From: Exiguobacterium marinum DSM 16307
GTDB taxonomy: Bacteria > Bacillota > Bacilli > Exiguobacteriales > Exiguobacteriaceae
Assembly (NCBI RefSeq): GCF_000620845.1
Contig: NZ_KK211189.1
Location: 759,662 to 823,661, forward strand
Direction of reading: 5' to 3'
DNA length: 64,000 bases
Both the position numbers and the translations under genes were made by a program. Below are positions 1 to 8,160 of the stretch, one piece after another (within the stretch, counting starts at the first letter, position 1; each line of letters starts with the position of its first letter). The notes beneath the pieces are model-generated. The model saw nothing but the letters and a program-made list of their open reading frames with translations, was not told where the DNA came from and searched no databases.

Positions 1-445
1 GAACGACCGCATGACCGACTTCTTGTAATTCACCTAATTCTTGGCGCACGTAGCGGATGCGCTCTGAGAACCATGTCGTGAGCCCCCCGACGATGCCGAC
101 GAGTGCCGCTTCAGGTCCTAAACTTGCCCCTCCGATGAGGACGAGTAAAGCGGTCAATGTCGTGAACCCGATCAAGCGGTAGTCAATACGGCCGGTCCCT
201 TTCCGTTCTTCTAATACTTCTGGCATGAGGCGCGGCATCCGACCATAACGGTGTTGCAAAAGACCGATCAACACCCCGGCGAGGACCGGGACGAGGAATA
301 GATACAACCGAACATCAAATTGTTCAGGGACCGTATGCCATACAAAATGAATCCCTTTATAGACGACGGATAAGAAGAGCCAACTCACTAAGCCGATGAT
401 AATTCCGAGTACAATCGCATAGCCACTGACAATCCATGATTTCAT
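1..445 (-). CDS. ClC-family chloride channel/antiporter, 3' part cut by window edge
   Basis: Only the N-terminal 148 residues lie in the window; the gene runs off the left end. The visible part holds about three hydrophobic segments and the ClC signature GGASLGPEAAL, which in this family forms part of the anion pathway, so the product is probably an integral membrane H+/Cl- exchanger or chloride channel. I start it at the ATG ending at 445: a GAGGTG ribosome site lies just upstream, and an ATG six bases further up is followed at once by TAG. The exact ion and whether it is channel or exchanger cannot be told because the gating glutamate region is only partly visible. Confidence 0.8.
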   Translation of the reverse strand, partial: MKSWIVSGYAIVLGIIIGLVSWLFLSVVYKGIHFVWHTVPEQFDVRLYLFLVPVLAGVLIGLLQHRYGRMPRLMPEVLEERKGTGRIDYRLIGFTTLTALLVLIGGASLGPEAALVGIVGGLTTWFSERIRYVRQELGELQEVGHAVV

Positions 446-575
446 CTACATATTCACCTCTTTCGCCCGCATCAATCTTCTATAATTATGCTATCTCCTG
501 AACACCTCTGACCGAAACCTAAAAATTAATGAAATAAAGAGGAAGGAATGGGCGGCAGACATTTACTCATCATAG

Positions 576-622
576 AAAAACGAAAAGAGTGCAGGGTTTC
601 GACAAGGTCGATGCCTACACTC
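576..622 (-). terminator. Intrinsic terminator of the EAL gene
   Basis: On the minus strand a 9-bp stem (GAGTGTAGG pairing with CCTGCACTC, one mismatch) is followed by a T-rich tract TTTTCGTTTTT. It begins 18 bases after the stop codon of the EAL gene. Confidence 0.65.
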
Positions 623-639
623 CTCGTTAAGAAGTTTAC

Positions 640-1578
640 TTATGCAATTTCAAAGGTGTGCTTATTCGCAGGTGCCGGTTTTCCAAAGAAATACCCTTGT
701 GCCAAATCGAATCCGAGCTCACGACAGACATCTGCCTCCTCTAGACGCTCTATGCCCTCGGCAAGAAGCGTGATTCCCATCGAATTGGTCAAAGTTCGTA
801 CTTTTTTGAGGAAGGACCGCTTCTCGGCATCTTCATCACAAAATGAAATATAAGAGCGGTCGATTTTGACATAGTCTGGTTCGAGTCGTTTCAACATATC
901 GATGGTAGAGAAACCTGCACCGACATCATCTAATGCGACTTTCATCCCCCGTTGTTTATACGTTGAAAAAACGTGTTGAAGATGATCGACGTCATGTACT
1001 TTCTCCGTCTCTACGACTTCGAATATAAAGCGGTCTGGGCTGAGTCCATATCGATCGATGATATCGAACGTATGTTGTAAACAATAGTCCGGATTATAAA
1101 TCGTCGATGGTAAAAAGTTGATAAACGTCTTTTGATGTGGAGCGACGGCTTCGAACGTCGCTTTAATCGCCTCGGCGCGAGCACGTTGATCGAGCTTCGA
1201 ATGCAACCCAAACCGGTTGGCCGTTCGGAACAGATCACCGGGTGAAATAGAAGCACCACTACGGAGAAGTGCCTCATACCCGAACGTTTCCTTAGAATCG
1301 AGGAAGATAATCGGTTGAAGGTGGCTCTCAAACGTTCCGTGCTGAATTTGATCAATGATATGACGATGCGCGAGTTGATCGCGTAACACCTCGACCTCGA
1401 GTGGAGGCGTTTGACTGTTCGATTGATTGTCGACACAGTATACGGTACCCTCAACGTGCATCAGAAGTGCATCTAATTCTTCGAATGATGTATAAGAATA
1501 TTCTTTCGTTTTTGTGATGAGTTCCCCTTGAGAAATTAAAGGAACCGTTGTGTTACAGGAAGCACAGGGTGACCACAT
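640..1578 (-). CDS. EAL-domain cyclic-di-GMP phosphodiesterase-like protein
   Basis: A 312-residue soluble protein with an EAL domain over roughly residues 75-305. The residues expected for an active c-di-GMP phosphodiesterase are present: EAL at 102-104, the metal-binding Asn in INFLP (154), Glu in FEVVETE, the LDD pair near 217, Lys in VKID (238), and AEGIE near 274, ending in AQGYFFGKP. The N-terminus carries a CxxC pair (Cys5, Cys8) and no membrane helix. Start choice: the longest frame begins 18 bases upstream, but its coding bases contain the AAAGGTGG ribosome site, which is correctly spaced for the ATG at 1578. Monocistronic, closed by a terminator. Function in c-di-GMP turnover is inferred from the domain. 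Confidence 0.85.
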   Translation of the reverse strand: MWSPCASCNTTVPLISQGELITKTKEYSYTSFEELDALLMHVEGTVYCVDNQSNSQTPPLEVEVLRDQLAHRHIIDQIQHGTFESHLQPIIFLDSKETFGYEALLRSGASISPGDLFRTANRFGLHSKLDQRARAEAIKATFEAVAPHQKTFINFLPSTIYNPDYCLQHTFDIIDRYGLSPDRFIFEVVETEKVHDVDHLQHVFSTYKQRGMKVALDDVGAGFSTIDMLKRLEPDYVKIDRSYISFCDEDAEKRSFLKKVRTLTNSMGITLLAEGIERLEEADVCRELGFDLAQGYFFGKPAPANKHTFEIA

Positions 1579-1779
1579 AGTATTCCACCTTTCCATTCAA
1601 AATTAGTTCATTCAGTATATCGGCTACGTCTCACAAAAAACTCACATTCAAGATACATTTCGCAAAAAAATCGTGCAAAATGGGTACAGGTTTTGTATAC
1701 TTCCTATCGTATGAATAAGAAGCGCCTCAAAACGCCACTCGCATACGAACAACTTTTTGAACAGAAAGGGGTTCTATCG

Positions 1780-2619
1780 ATGGACCAAAAATTAAAATTA
1801 TGGTTTACGGAGCACCAAACAGAAGATTACGGAATCACGTTCCGTGTAAACCACGTTTATGAGAGCGAACAAACGGAGTTTCAACGACTAGAAATGGTCG
1901 AAACGGACGAGTTCGGAACGATGTTGTTACTTGACGGGATGGTCATGACGACGGATAAGGACGAATTCGTCTATCACGAGATGGTCGCACACGTCCCACT
2001 CTTTACACACCCGAATCCAAAACATGTACTGGTTGTCGGTGGGGGAGACGGCGGTGTTATTCGTGAAATTATGAAACACCCATCAGTGGAAAAAGCTGTT
2101 CTCGTTGATATCGACGGGAAAGTCATTGAATATTCGAAGAAATACTTACCAAATATCGCAGGTGAACTGGATAACCCACGCGTGGAAGTCATCGTCGGTG
2201 ACGGGTTCATGCATATCGCTAAGTCTGAAAACGAGTACGACGTCATTATGGTCGACTCGACAGAACCGGTCGGACCAGCAGCGAACCTCTTCACAAAAGG
2301 GTTCTATGCAGGGATTTCGAAGGCGCTCAAAGAGGATGGCATCTTTGTCGCACAGACGGATAACCCATGGTTCACACCAGAACTTATCCAAACGGTTCAA
2401 CGTGACGTGAAGGAAATCTTCCCGATCACGAAATTGTACACGGCAAATGTTCCAACGTACCCGAGCGGCATGTGGACGTTCACAATCGGTTCGAAGAAGT
2501 ACGACCCTGAACAAGTATCAGCGGAGCGTTTCCATGACATCGAAACAAAATACTATACACCGAAGCTTCACAATGCAGCGTTCGTCCTTCCAAAATTCGT
2601 GGAGGATTTGACAAAATGA
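1780..2619 (+). CDS. speE: Spermidine synthase
   Basis: Transfers an aminopropyl group from decarboxylated S-adenosylmethionine to putrescine to form spermidine in the cytoplasm. The 279-residue product has the family size and an SAM-type Rossmann core: GGGDGGV nucleotide motif, [13 protein letters not shown], and the catalytic-loop DSTEPVGPA; it is closely similar to B. subtilis SpeE throughout. The frame is open 29 codons further upstream from a TTG, but the ATG at 1780 follows AAAGGGG and matches the usual N-terminus. It overlaps speB by four bases (ATGA), so the two are translationally coupled; agmatinase supplies the putrescine that this enzyme uses. Confidence 0.96.
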   Translation: MDQKLKLWFTEHQTEDYGITFRVNHVYESEQTEFQRLEMVETDEFGTMLLLDGMVMTTDKDEFVYHEMVAHVPLFTHPNPKHVLVVGGGDGGVIREIMKHPSVEKAVLVDIDGKVIEYSKKYLPNIAGELDNPRVEVIVGDGFMHIAKSENEYDVIMVDSTEPVGPAANLFTKGFYAGISKALKEDGIFVAQTDNPWFTPELIQTVQRDVKEIFPITKLYTANVPTYPSGMWTFTIGSKKYDPEQVSAERFHDIETKYYTPKLHNAAFVLPKFVEDLTK

Positions 2620-3497
2620 TCAAACGTTTCGATGAAGCCTATTCAGGTAAAGTGTTTATCGCCAGTCTCCCAGAGGTGACAGAGGCGAAGACCGTTCTTT
2701 ACGGGATGCCGATGGACTGGACGGTCAGTTTCCGTCCGGGCTCGCGTTTCGGTCCGAACCGGATTCGTGAAGTGTCGATCGGCCTTGAAGAATACAGCCC
2801 ATATTTAGACGGTGACTTGGCTGATGCTGCGGTGTACGACGCAGGAGACATCCCACTTCCGTTCGGGAACGCACCAAAGTCGCTCGACCTCATCGAAGCA
2901 TTCGTCAAAGATGTCGTCAAGGCGGGCAAGTTCCCACTCGGAATGGGTGGCGAACACCTCGTCACATGGCCGATTATCAAAGCGATGCACGACGTATATG
3001 GTGACGACTTCGTCATCATCCACTTGGATGCGCATACGGACCTTCGGGATGAGTATGAAGGCGAGCCACTCTCGCACTCGACTCCACTTAAAAAGGCGGC
3101 AAACTTGATTGGACCATCGAACTGTTACTCGTTCGGGATTCGTTCAGGGATGAAAGAAGAGTTCGAATGGGCACGTGAAGTTGGCTACAATATGCACCAG
3201 TTTGAGGTGGTCGAGCCACTCAAGCGCGTCTTGCCGACACTCGCTGGGAAAAAAGTATATGTCACCATCGATATCGATGTCTTAGATCCATCGGCAGCAC
3301 CAGGTACGGGCACACAAGAAATCGGTGGCATCTCGACGAAAGAATTGTTAGAAGCGGTACACGCCATCGCAAATGCGGACCTCGACATCATCGGAGCGGA
3401 CCTTGTCGAAGTATCACCGGCATATGATCAGTCGGATATGACGGCCATCGCGGCGGCTAAGATTCTTCGCGAGATGATGATTGGATTCGTGAAGTAA
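2616..3497 (+). CDS. speB: Agmatinase
   Basis: Manganese ureohydrolase that splits agmatine to putrescine and urea. The 293-residue protein shows the arginase-family metal ligands in order: GGEH (His114), DAHTD (Asp138, His140, Asp142) and DIDVLDPS (Asp219, Asp221), followed by EVSPAYD. It starts inside the last codons of speE (ATGA overlap) and is followed without a gap by the DUF2294 gene, so speE-speB-DUF2294 form one transcript. The pair makes putrescine then spermidine from arginine-derived agmatine. Confidence 0.95.
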   Translation: MIKRFDEAYSGKVFIASLPEVTEAKTVLYGMPMDWTVSFRPGSRFGPNRIREVSIGLEEYSPYLDGDLADAAVYDAGDIPLPFGNAPKSLDLIEAFVKDVVKAGKFPLGMGGEHLVTWPIIKAMHDVYGDDFVIIHLDAHTDLRDEYEGEPLSHSTPLKKAANLIGPSNCYSFGIRSGMKEEFEWAREVGYNMHQFEVVEPLKRVLPTLAGKKVYVTIDIDVLDPSAAPGTGTQEIGGISTKELLEAVHAIANADLDIIGADLVEVSPAYDQSDMTAIAAAKILREMMIGFVK

Positions 3498-3857
3498 ATG
3501 CGGAAAAAAGGTCAGCTGGAAATGGAACTGAGCGCCCGCATCACCCAATGGGAGAAAGAATACCTGGGTCGCGGATCATTGACGTGTAAGGCAGACCTGC
3601 TTCGAGACCTCGCCATCGTCACACTCCAAGGGGTGTTGACGCCGGCCGAGTATGATTTGGCCACCAAGTCGTCAGGTCGCGAACAATTAAAGAAATACCG
3701 CAACAATCTTGTCGAAGCGGGACGCACTCAACTCGAGTCCATCGTCGAGCAAGTACTTGGTCGCTCGATCGTCTCTCTCCATACGGACATCAGTACGAAA
3801 ACGGGAGAGCGTCTGATTGTGTTTCGTTTGGACGCGCCTTGGGATCAAACCGATTGA
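3498..3857 (+). CDS. DUF2294 family protein
   Basis: A 119-residue soluble protein that matches the DUF2294 family along its length (ITQWEKEYLGRG..., VTLQGVLTPAE near 45-53, STKTGERL near 98). The biochemical role of this family is not known to me. The ATG directly follows the speB stop codon with no strong ribosome site of its own, which suggests translational coupling to speB. Its last codons overlap the -35 hexamer of a strong promoter for the downstream leader. A later ATG at 3522 is possible, but the family usually begins with a short basic N-terminus as here. Confidence 0.8.
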   Translation: MRKKGQLEMELSARITQWEKEYLGRGSLTCKADLLRDLAIVTLQGVLTPAEYDLATKSSGREQLKKYRNNLVEAGRTQLESIVEQVLGRSIVSLHTDISTKTGERLIVFRLDAPWDQTD

Positions 3858-3882
3858 CAACGGGAACATGACTTTTTAAAAT
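3854..3882 (+). promoter_or_regulatory. Strong sigma-A promoter for the bicarbonate-permease leader
   Basis: TTGACA at 3854-3859 (6/6), 17-bp spacer, TAAAAT at 3877-3882 (5/6). It overlaps the stop codon of the DUF2294 gene and would start RNA near 3889, about 185 bases before the permease start codon. A second, weaker match (TTGTTA 3946, TTTAAT 3968, 16-bp spacer) lies inside the leader. Confidence 0.75.
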
Positions 3883-3888
3883 GAGAGT

Positions 3889-4054
3889 CAGAGACGTATA
3901 TAGGAGCGACTGGACGAGTCATCATGAAGCGTGTTGTTCGAAATCTTGTTACGGAGCTACTGACCAATTTAATAACCGACAGTTGTCGGCCTGACGGAGC
4001 GATTGTTCGAGCCGTCGGCATACAGCGCACGCCTATTTAGGTGTGCGCTTTTTT
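3889..4054 (+). promoter_or_regulatory. Structured 5' leader ending in a terminator (candidate attenuator/riboswitch)
   Basis: The RNA between the promoter at 3854 and the permease contains a small GACT/AGTC hairpin (3908-3920), a CCGAC-AGTT-GTCGG hairpin (3976-3989), a hairpin at 3993-4016 with 5 bp, a symmetric AG/AG internal loop, 3 more bp and a UUGU loop, and then a strong intrinsic terminator (4025-4054). No promoter fits between that terminator and the permease ribosome site, so expression should depend on read-through. CCGAC 3976-3980 could instead pair with GTCGG 4014-4018, and GCGTG 3929-3933 with CACGC 4028-4032 in the terminator stem. I could not match it to a riboswitch class that I know. 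Confidence 0.5.
4025..4054 (+). terminator. Intrinsic terminator inside the permease leader
   Basis: GCGCACGCCT and its partner strand ending GTGCGC form about a 10-11 bp stem (4025-4048, one G-U pair, ATTT loop) followed by six Ts. It may also end the speE-speB-DUF2294 transcript. It lies only about 8 bases before the AAGGAGG ribosome site of the permease. Confidence 0.85.
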
Positions 4055-4074
4055 GTCGCCAAGGAGGAAGACGT

Positions 4075-5031
4075 ATGGAATTGTTTTTATTTTTATTGAC
4101 GAGCGCCCCGGTGCTTCTGTTTGTGACGGGGGTCATCGCCGCAGTCGGAAAATCAAATCTCAAGATTCCCGATTCGCTGAGCACGACGCTAAACATTTAC
4201 TTACTACTCGCCATTGGGCTAAAGGGTGGCATGGGACTCGCCTCGGTATCTTTTGAGGAGATTGCGTTACCGCTGATCGTGACGCTTTTGATTGGAATTT
4301 CACTGCCGATTCTCGCGTTTTTCGTCGGAGGAATGCTCAACTTTTCATTCCATGAACGAATTGCGATGGCTGCGACGTTCGGTTCCGTTTCACTCGTGAC
4401 ATATGTGGCTGCATCGACGCAACTTGAGCGACTCGGGATTGGATATGAGCCGTTCATGACGACACTGGTCGTTGTCCTCGAAATCCCAGGTTTGATTGTG
4501 GCGTTACTGCTATATAATCAGACACAAGTTTTGGGCATCACGGCGACATCCAGCAAAACAAACTCATTGTCTGTGCTACGGGATAGCTTATTCTCAAAGA
4601 GTATTCTGTTGATGCTTGCAGGTCTTGTCGTAGGACTCGTGACACCAGACGCAACTCCGCTCAAGCCATTCTTTGTAGACTTGTTTCCAGGGGTGTTGCT
4701 CCTCTTTTTATTAGGGTTAGGCGTCAAAGTCGGACATCAGTTAAAGACGGTGTCGACGTACGGATTGAAGTTCGTCATCATGGGAACACTCTTCCCGTTG
4801 ATTGGAGCACTTGTCGGCTTTGTCGCAGCAGGAGTCGCTGGTCTGTCCGATGGAGGGACGATTCTTCTGATGACACTTGCGGCGAGTGGGTCATACATTG
4901 CTGCTCCAGCGATGCTACAAGCCTCGGTCCCAGAAGCGAAACCATCCTTCTATTTGACCTTGTCTCTCGCAATCACCTTCCCGTTCAACTTATTAATCGG
5001 AATACCAATGTATATCGCAATCGTCACATGA
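4075..5031 (+). CDS. SbtA-like sodium-dependent bicarbonate permease (DUF897)
   Basis: A 318-residue integral membrane protein with about ten hydrophobic helices. It resembles the SbtA/DUF897 family of sodium-dependent bicarbonate transporters, including the characteristic KIPDSLS and LLAIGLKGG stretch (near 29-55) and a second half with LGLGVKVGHQL and the AASGSYIAAPA motif. Predicted role is bicarbonate uptake; substrate is inferred from the family and the bacterial homologues are mostly untested. Start: ATG 4075 with AAGGAGG at 4061; the frame stays open upstream into the terminator but that is leader RNA. No SbtB/PII partner gene lies beside it. Expression probably depends on the leader described above. 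Confidence 0.78.
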   Translation: MELFLFLLTSAPVLLFVTGVIAAVGKSNLKIPDSLSTTLNIYLLLAIGLKGGMGLASVSFEEIALPLIVTLLIGISLPILAFFVGGMLNFSFHERIAMAATFGSVSLVTYVAASTQLERLGIGYEPFMTTLVVVLEIPGLIVALLLYNQTQVLGITATSSKTNSLSVLRDSLFSKSILLMLAGLVVGLVTPDATPLKPFFVDLFPGVLLLFLLGLGVKVGHQLKTVSTYGLKFVIMGTLFPLIGALVGFVAAGVAGLSDGGTILLMTLAASGSYIAAPAMLQASVPEAKPSFYLTLSLAITFPFNLLIGIPMYIAIVT

Positions 5032-5065
5032 AAAAGCGCTGACTTATTAGTCGGCGCTTTTTCAT
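5028..5065. terminator. Bidirectional terminator overlapping the permease stop codon
   Basis: A long inverted repeat (ATGAAAAAGCGC with GCGCTTTTTCAT, extended by TGAC/GTCG, TTATTA loop) gives T-rich 3' ends in both directions. It serves the permease (+) and the convergent FGSW-repeat gene (-). Confidence 0.85.
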
Positions 5066-5078
5066 GTCTCATCTTAGA

Positions 5079-5831
5079 TTATTGCGTAATCTTTTGTGTC
5101 TCCATGCATTTGAGAGCGGCAGTCCAGCTTCCGAATAGGACATTAATCGTAGACGTACTCGGCACGTTCCGTCCTTCAGCCCATTTTCGGTAATGGAGGA
5201 TACTGAAGTGGGATAATTCTTTTTTCGCAAGACGCAACGCTTCAATGACATCCTCTTCATCCCATTTTCTTTTTGGTGGAGCGATGTCCAACACAAAAAG
5301 TGCATAGCTCCAAGAACCGTACTTCCGGGCAATTGTGGCGACTGTCGGATAGCCACGTTCTTGTGCCCACACTGCATAGTGTTGTGACGTTAAACGTTCG
5401 AGCTCTTCAGACGCTTCAATCAAGGCTTGAATGATTCGTTCTTCACTATTTTTAGCGGCCGTCGTTTGAAGTTTGGCCTCTCGAAGTGCATTCGACCATG
5501 AACCAAAACGACTACTGATAAGTGTGAGGGAAGGAGAACGCGTCACTTTTGACCATTCTCGGTACGTTTGACTCGTGAACAGAGCGAGTTCTTCTGCAGC
5601 TTTGTTTAATGCGAGTAGAATATCTTCGTCTGAATAATAATGGAACGAGAGCTTAATTTGTGCGGCAACGAGAGCTTCACGCCACGATCCGAATTGGTGA
5701 ATGACAGTAGAAAGGGAAGGGACATTTTTGTCATGTGACCAAACACTGTATTGTTTGGAATCGAGTTCTGAGTATTCTTGGGCAGCGAGTTGCAAAGCTT
5801 GTACGATTTGAGGTCGTGTCCATTTTTTCAT
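5079..5831 (-). CDS. Stand-alone protein of four homing-endonuclease-associated (FGSW) repeats
   Basis: The 250-residue protein is almost entirely four copies of a 55-60 residue repeat (about 4-58, 66-121, 128-183, 190-245). Each has the pattern I..AL..A...L....Y..W......PS...I...FGSW..AL, which matches the homing endonuclease associated repeat family (Pfam HNH_repeat), helical modules thought to bind DNA. No HNH, GIY-YIG or LAGLIDADG catalytic motif is present and there is no signal or membrane helix. ATG at 5831 follows AAAGGAGA. A paralogue with three repeats lies at 10164 on the other side of the amino-sugar genes. A role as DNA-binding regulator is my inference; the family has no assigned function as a free-standing protein that I know. 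Confidence 0.75.
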   Translation of the reverse strand: MKKWTRPQIVQALQLAAQEYSELDSKQYSVWSHDKNVPSLSTVIHQFGSWREALVAAQIKLSFHYYSDEDILLALNKAAEELALFTSQTYREWSKVTRSPSLTLISSRFGSWSNALREAKLQTTAAKNSEERIIQALIEASEELERLTSQHYAVWAQERGYPTVATIARKYGSWSYALFVLDIAPPKRKWDEEDVIEALRLAKKELSHFSILHYRKWAEGRNVPSTSTINVLFGSWTAALKCMETQKITQ

Positions 5832-6077
5832 CTTGGTGTCTCTCCTTTTGTAGGGACGCTAGCAGGCGTCTTAGAAGGTCTCTTGGTGTGAATGAACATG
5901 TATGTTGTCAGAACGGTCGTACAGAAGTGAACAGCGATGCGTTGCAGGTACCTCCTTTTCAATCAAAACACAGTTGTCAACAACACCCAATTTTATTTGG
6001 TTTATTCTTTCCATTCCCGTTAGGTGGGAAATTATTCATTATGTGAATGAAATAGTGAGAATAACTTTGTAAACTTA

Positions 6078-6141
6078 TTTGTTACAGCGATTTCATTAAT
6101 AACAAAAAGCTCGAATTATCCTTAAATTTGTTACAACGACT
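6078..6141 (+). repeat. Pair of 15-bp direct repeats at the dehydratase promoter
   Basis: TTTGTTACAGCGATT at 6078-6092 and TTTGTTACAACGACT at 6127-6141 (13 of 15 identical, 49 bp apart). Both are preceded by CTTA. The second copy covers the -35 hexamer, as an operator would. Confidence 0.5.
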
Positions 6142-6156
6142 CGGGTAGTTTACTAT
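6128..6156 (+). promoter_or_regulatory. Promoter of the amino-sugar cluster
   Basis: TTGTTA (6128-6133), 17-bp spacer, TACTAT (6151-6156). Each hexamer matches the sigma-A consensus at four positions; the start point would be about 70 bases before the dehydratase ATG. Confidence 0.45.
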
Positions 6157-6230
6157 CATCAACGTATTCTTCGCACAATCCATGACCCAACAAGATCAAA
6201 CAACTTAGACATTTGGAGGTGCAGTAAACG

Positions 6231-8147
6231 ATGGCTACACTCGTTAGCGTATATCGGAGAAATCGTAGAAACTTACTATTTTTCTGTGTCGACATTGCAA
6301 TCGTTTCAATCGTGTTATACATGACGTTTGATATTTTGTTCTCGAGAGTGATGCCTTATACGGCAACGAATTACGATTTGATGCTGATGGTATTCATCAA
6401 GATGATCAGTTTTATGTTCGTCGGAATGCTTTTGAAAATTCACCGAATCGATTGGCGTTACGCATCCATTCATGAAATGAAACAAGTGACGATTGCGTTG
6501 ATTAGCAGTGACTTGATTTTATTCGCTTACAATCAAATTCAATTTGGGCGCGGACTTGGGGTAATGATTGCCGTTCAAGGCTTGCTTGCGTTTAACTTCA
6601 TTCTGTTTACTCGTGTACTAGCACGAAACCATGTTCTGCATACGTTTAAACTACATGCTTCTCCCCAAGGTCGAAAAACACTCATCATCGGAGCCGGGAA
6701 CTCAGGTCAACTCATCGTGCGTGAATTGAAGGAGTATCGAACAACAGTACTTCACGTAGTGGGCATACTCGATGACGATTCGATGCTTGAGTCGTTATAC
6801 GTTCATGGTGTTCCGATTCTTGGAACGACGGATGAATTAGAACGAATCATCGAAGATCAAGGAATTGAAGTTGTGATTCTCTCGATTCCTAGCTTGTCGT
6901 ACACAAGACGAATCGAGTTGTTAAAACGAATTGAGAAGACAGGCGTTGAATCCCACGCGTTACCGATGATATCGGAACTTGCGACTGGAAATGTTTCAAT
7001 CAACGAAATCCGCGAAGTGAAGATTGAAGACTTGTTGGGACGTGAGCCCGTCCAACTCGATATTTCTGGTATCTCGAAACATGTAGAAGGCGCAACCGTT
7101 CTAGTGACTGGAGCTGGGGGGTCAATCGGCTCAGAACTTTGCCGTCAATTGATCAAGTTCAAACCAGCCGAGATGATTCTTCTCGGACATGGTGAAAACA
7201 GTATTTATTTAATCGAAAAAGAACTGAGCGGTCTTGGACTTGAGACGAAGCTTCATCCGGTCATCGGAGACGTGCAGGACATAGAGCGCCTCGAGTATGT
7301 TTTTCAGACGTATCGTCCTGAAATTGTGTACCATGCAGCGGCTCATAAACACGTCCCATTAATGCAAGACAATCCGTTAGAAGCCGTCAAAAACAACGTG
7401 TATGGAACGAAAAATATGGTTGATGTTGCCTCCAAATATCGAGTTGATCGATTCGTGATGGTTTCAACCGACAAGGCGGTGAATCCGACGAACGTCATGG
7501 GGTCGACAAAGCGGATCGCAGAAATGATTGTTCAAGAAAAATCACGATCGAGCGAGACGATCTTCGCGGTCGTTCGGTTTGGTAACGTACTCGGTAGTCG
7601 TGGGTCCGTCGTCCCACTTTTTAAAGAGCAAATTGTACGAGGCGGTCCTGTCACCGTAACCGACCCAGAGATGACACGTTACTTTATGACGATTCCTGAG
7701 GCGAGTCGACTCGTTATTCAAGCGAGTGTGTTGTCACGAGGCGGTGAAATTTTCGTGCTTGATATGGGCAATCCGGTAAAAATCATCGACTTGGCCAAGA
7801 AAATGATTGAACTCAGTGGATTTACCACCGATCAAATTCCGATTGAAGTGACGGGCATCCGTCCAGGCGAAAAATTATACGAAGAGTTACTGGCTACCAA
7901 TGAACTGGACCCAGAGGCAAATATTTTCCCTAAAATCTTTGTCGGTTGCACGCGTCCATTCACATCAGCGACTCCTATTTTGCGGTTAGTCGAACACTTT
8001 AGAGACAATAGTGCAGCACTGACTGATGCCTTACTTTTTGTTGCGAACAGCGATGATATTGATGGAGATTTGCAACGAATCTTTGCAAGTGGATTTGAAT
8101 TCATCCCAGCCCAGCAAGTGCGGATCCGCGTCGCCGATGGAAATTAA
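6231..8147 (+). CDS. Membrane-anchored nucleoside-diphosphate-sugar 4,6-dehydratase (PglF/EpsC/CapD family)
   Basis: A 638-residue protein with four N-terminal membrane helices (about 14-36, 50-69, 86-101, 110-130), a first Rossmann domain starting LIIGAGNSGQ (151-160) and a catalytic short-chain dehydrogenase domain starting VTGAGGSIGSE (292-302). The active site has the family pattern STDKAVNPTNVMGSTK (412-427), where Met stands in for the usual Tyr of YxxxK, as in PglF and CapD. It should convert UDP-GlcNAc to a UDP-4-keto-6-deoxy sugar at the inner membrane face. ATG follows GGAGGTG. It heads a run of five same-strand genes to 11423. The exact sugar product is inferred from family. Confidence 0.88.
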   Translation: MATLVSVYRRNRRNLLFFCVDIAIVSIVLYMTFDILFSRVMPYTATNYDLMLMVFIKMISFMFVGMLLKIHRIDWRYASIHEMKQVTIALISSDLILFAYNQIQFGRGLGVMIAVQGLLAFNFILFTRVLARNHVLHTFKLHASPQGRKTLIIGAGNSGQLIVRELKEYRTTVLHVVGILDDDSMLESLYVHGVPILGTTDELERIIEDQGIEVVILSIPSLSYTRRIELLKRIEKTGVESHALPMISELATGNVSINEIREVKIEDLLGREPVQLDISGISKHVEGATVLVTGAGGSIGSELCRQLIKFKPAEMILLGHGENSIYLIEKELSGLGLETKLHPVIGDVQDIERLEYVFQTYRPEIVYHAAAHKHVPLMQDNPLEAVKNNVYGTKNMVDVASKYRVDRFVMVSTDKAVNPTNVMGSTKRIAEMIVQEKSRSSETIFAVVRFGNVLGSRGSVVPLFKEQIVRGGPVTVTDPEMTRYFMTIPEASRLVIQASVLSRGGEIFVLDMGNPVKIIDLAKKMIELSGFTTDQIPIEVTGIRPGEKLYEELLATNELDPEANIFPKIFVGCTRPFTSATPILRLVEHFRDNSAALTDALLFVANSDDIDGDLQRIFASGFEFIPAQQVRIRVADGN

Positions 8148-8160
8148 AGGGGGGAGTGCA

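Larger units (their letters stand above)
5832..6230. other. 399-bp divergent intergenic region of the amino-sugar locus
   Basis: No gene is visible. It holds the ribosome site of the minus-strand repeat protein, a GACGC/GCGTC hairpin just upstream of it (5851-5866), a GTTGTCAACAAC palindrome at 5973-5984, an AGGAGGT on the minus strand without an ATG behind it, two copies of TTTGTTACARCGAYT (6078, 6127) and the promoter of the dehydratase gene. It is AT-richer than its surroundings. Confidence 0.6.

Noticed and set aside
548-853. Plus-strand open frame of 101 codons opposite the end of the EAL gene
   Set aside because: It is antisense to a well-supported gene, has no family resemblance and runs through the terminator.
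3889-4054. c-di-AMP, SAM, lysine, T-box or ZTP riboswitch upstream of the permease
   Set aside because: I looked for the hallmark conserved segments of these classes and found none, so I leave the leader unclassified.
5949-5957. Minus-strand AGGAGGT as ribosome site of a leader peptide for the repeat protein
   Set aside because: No ATG, GTG or TTG follows at proper spacing, and the possible frames are short and unremarkable.
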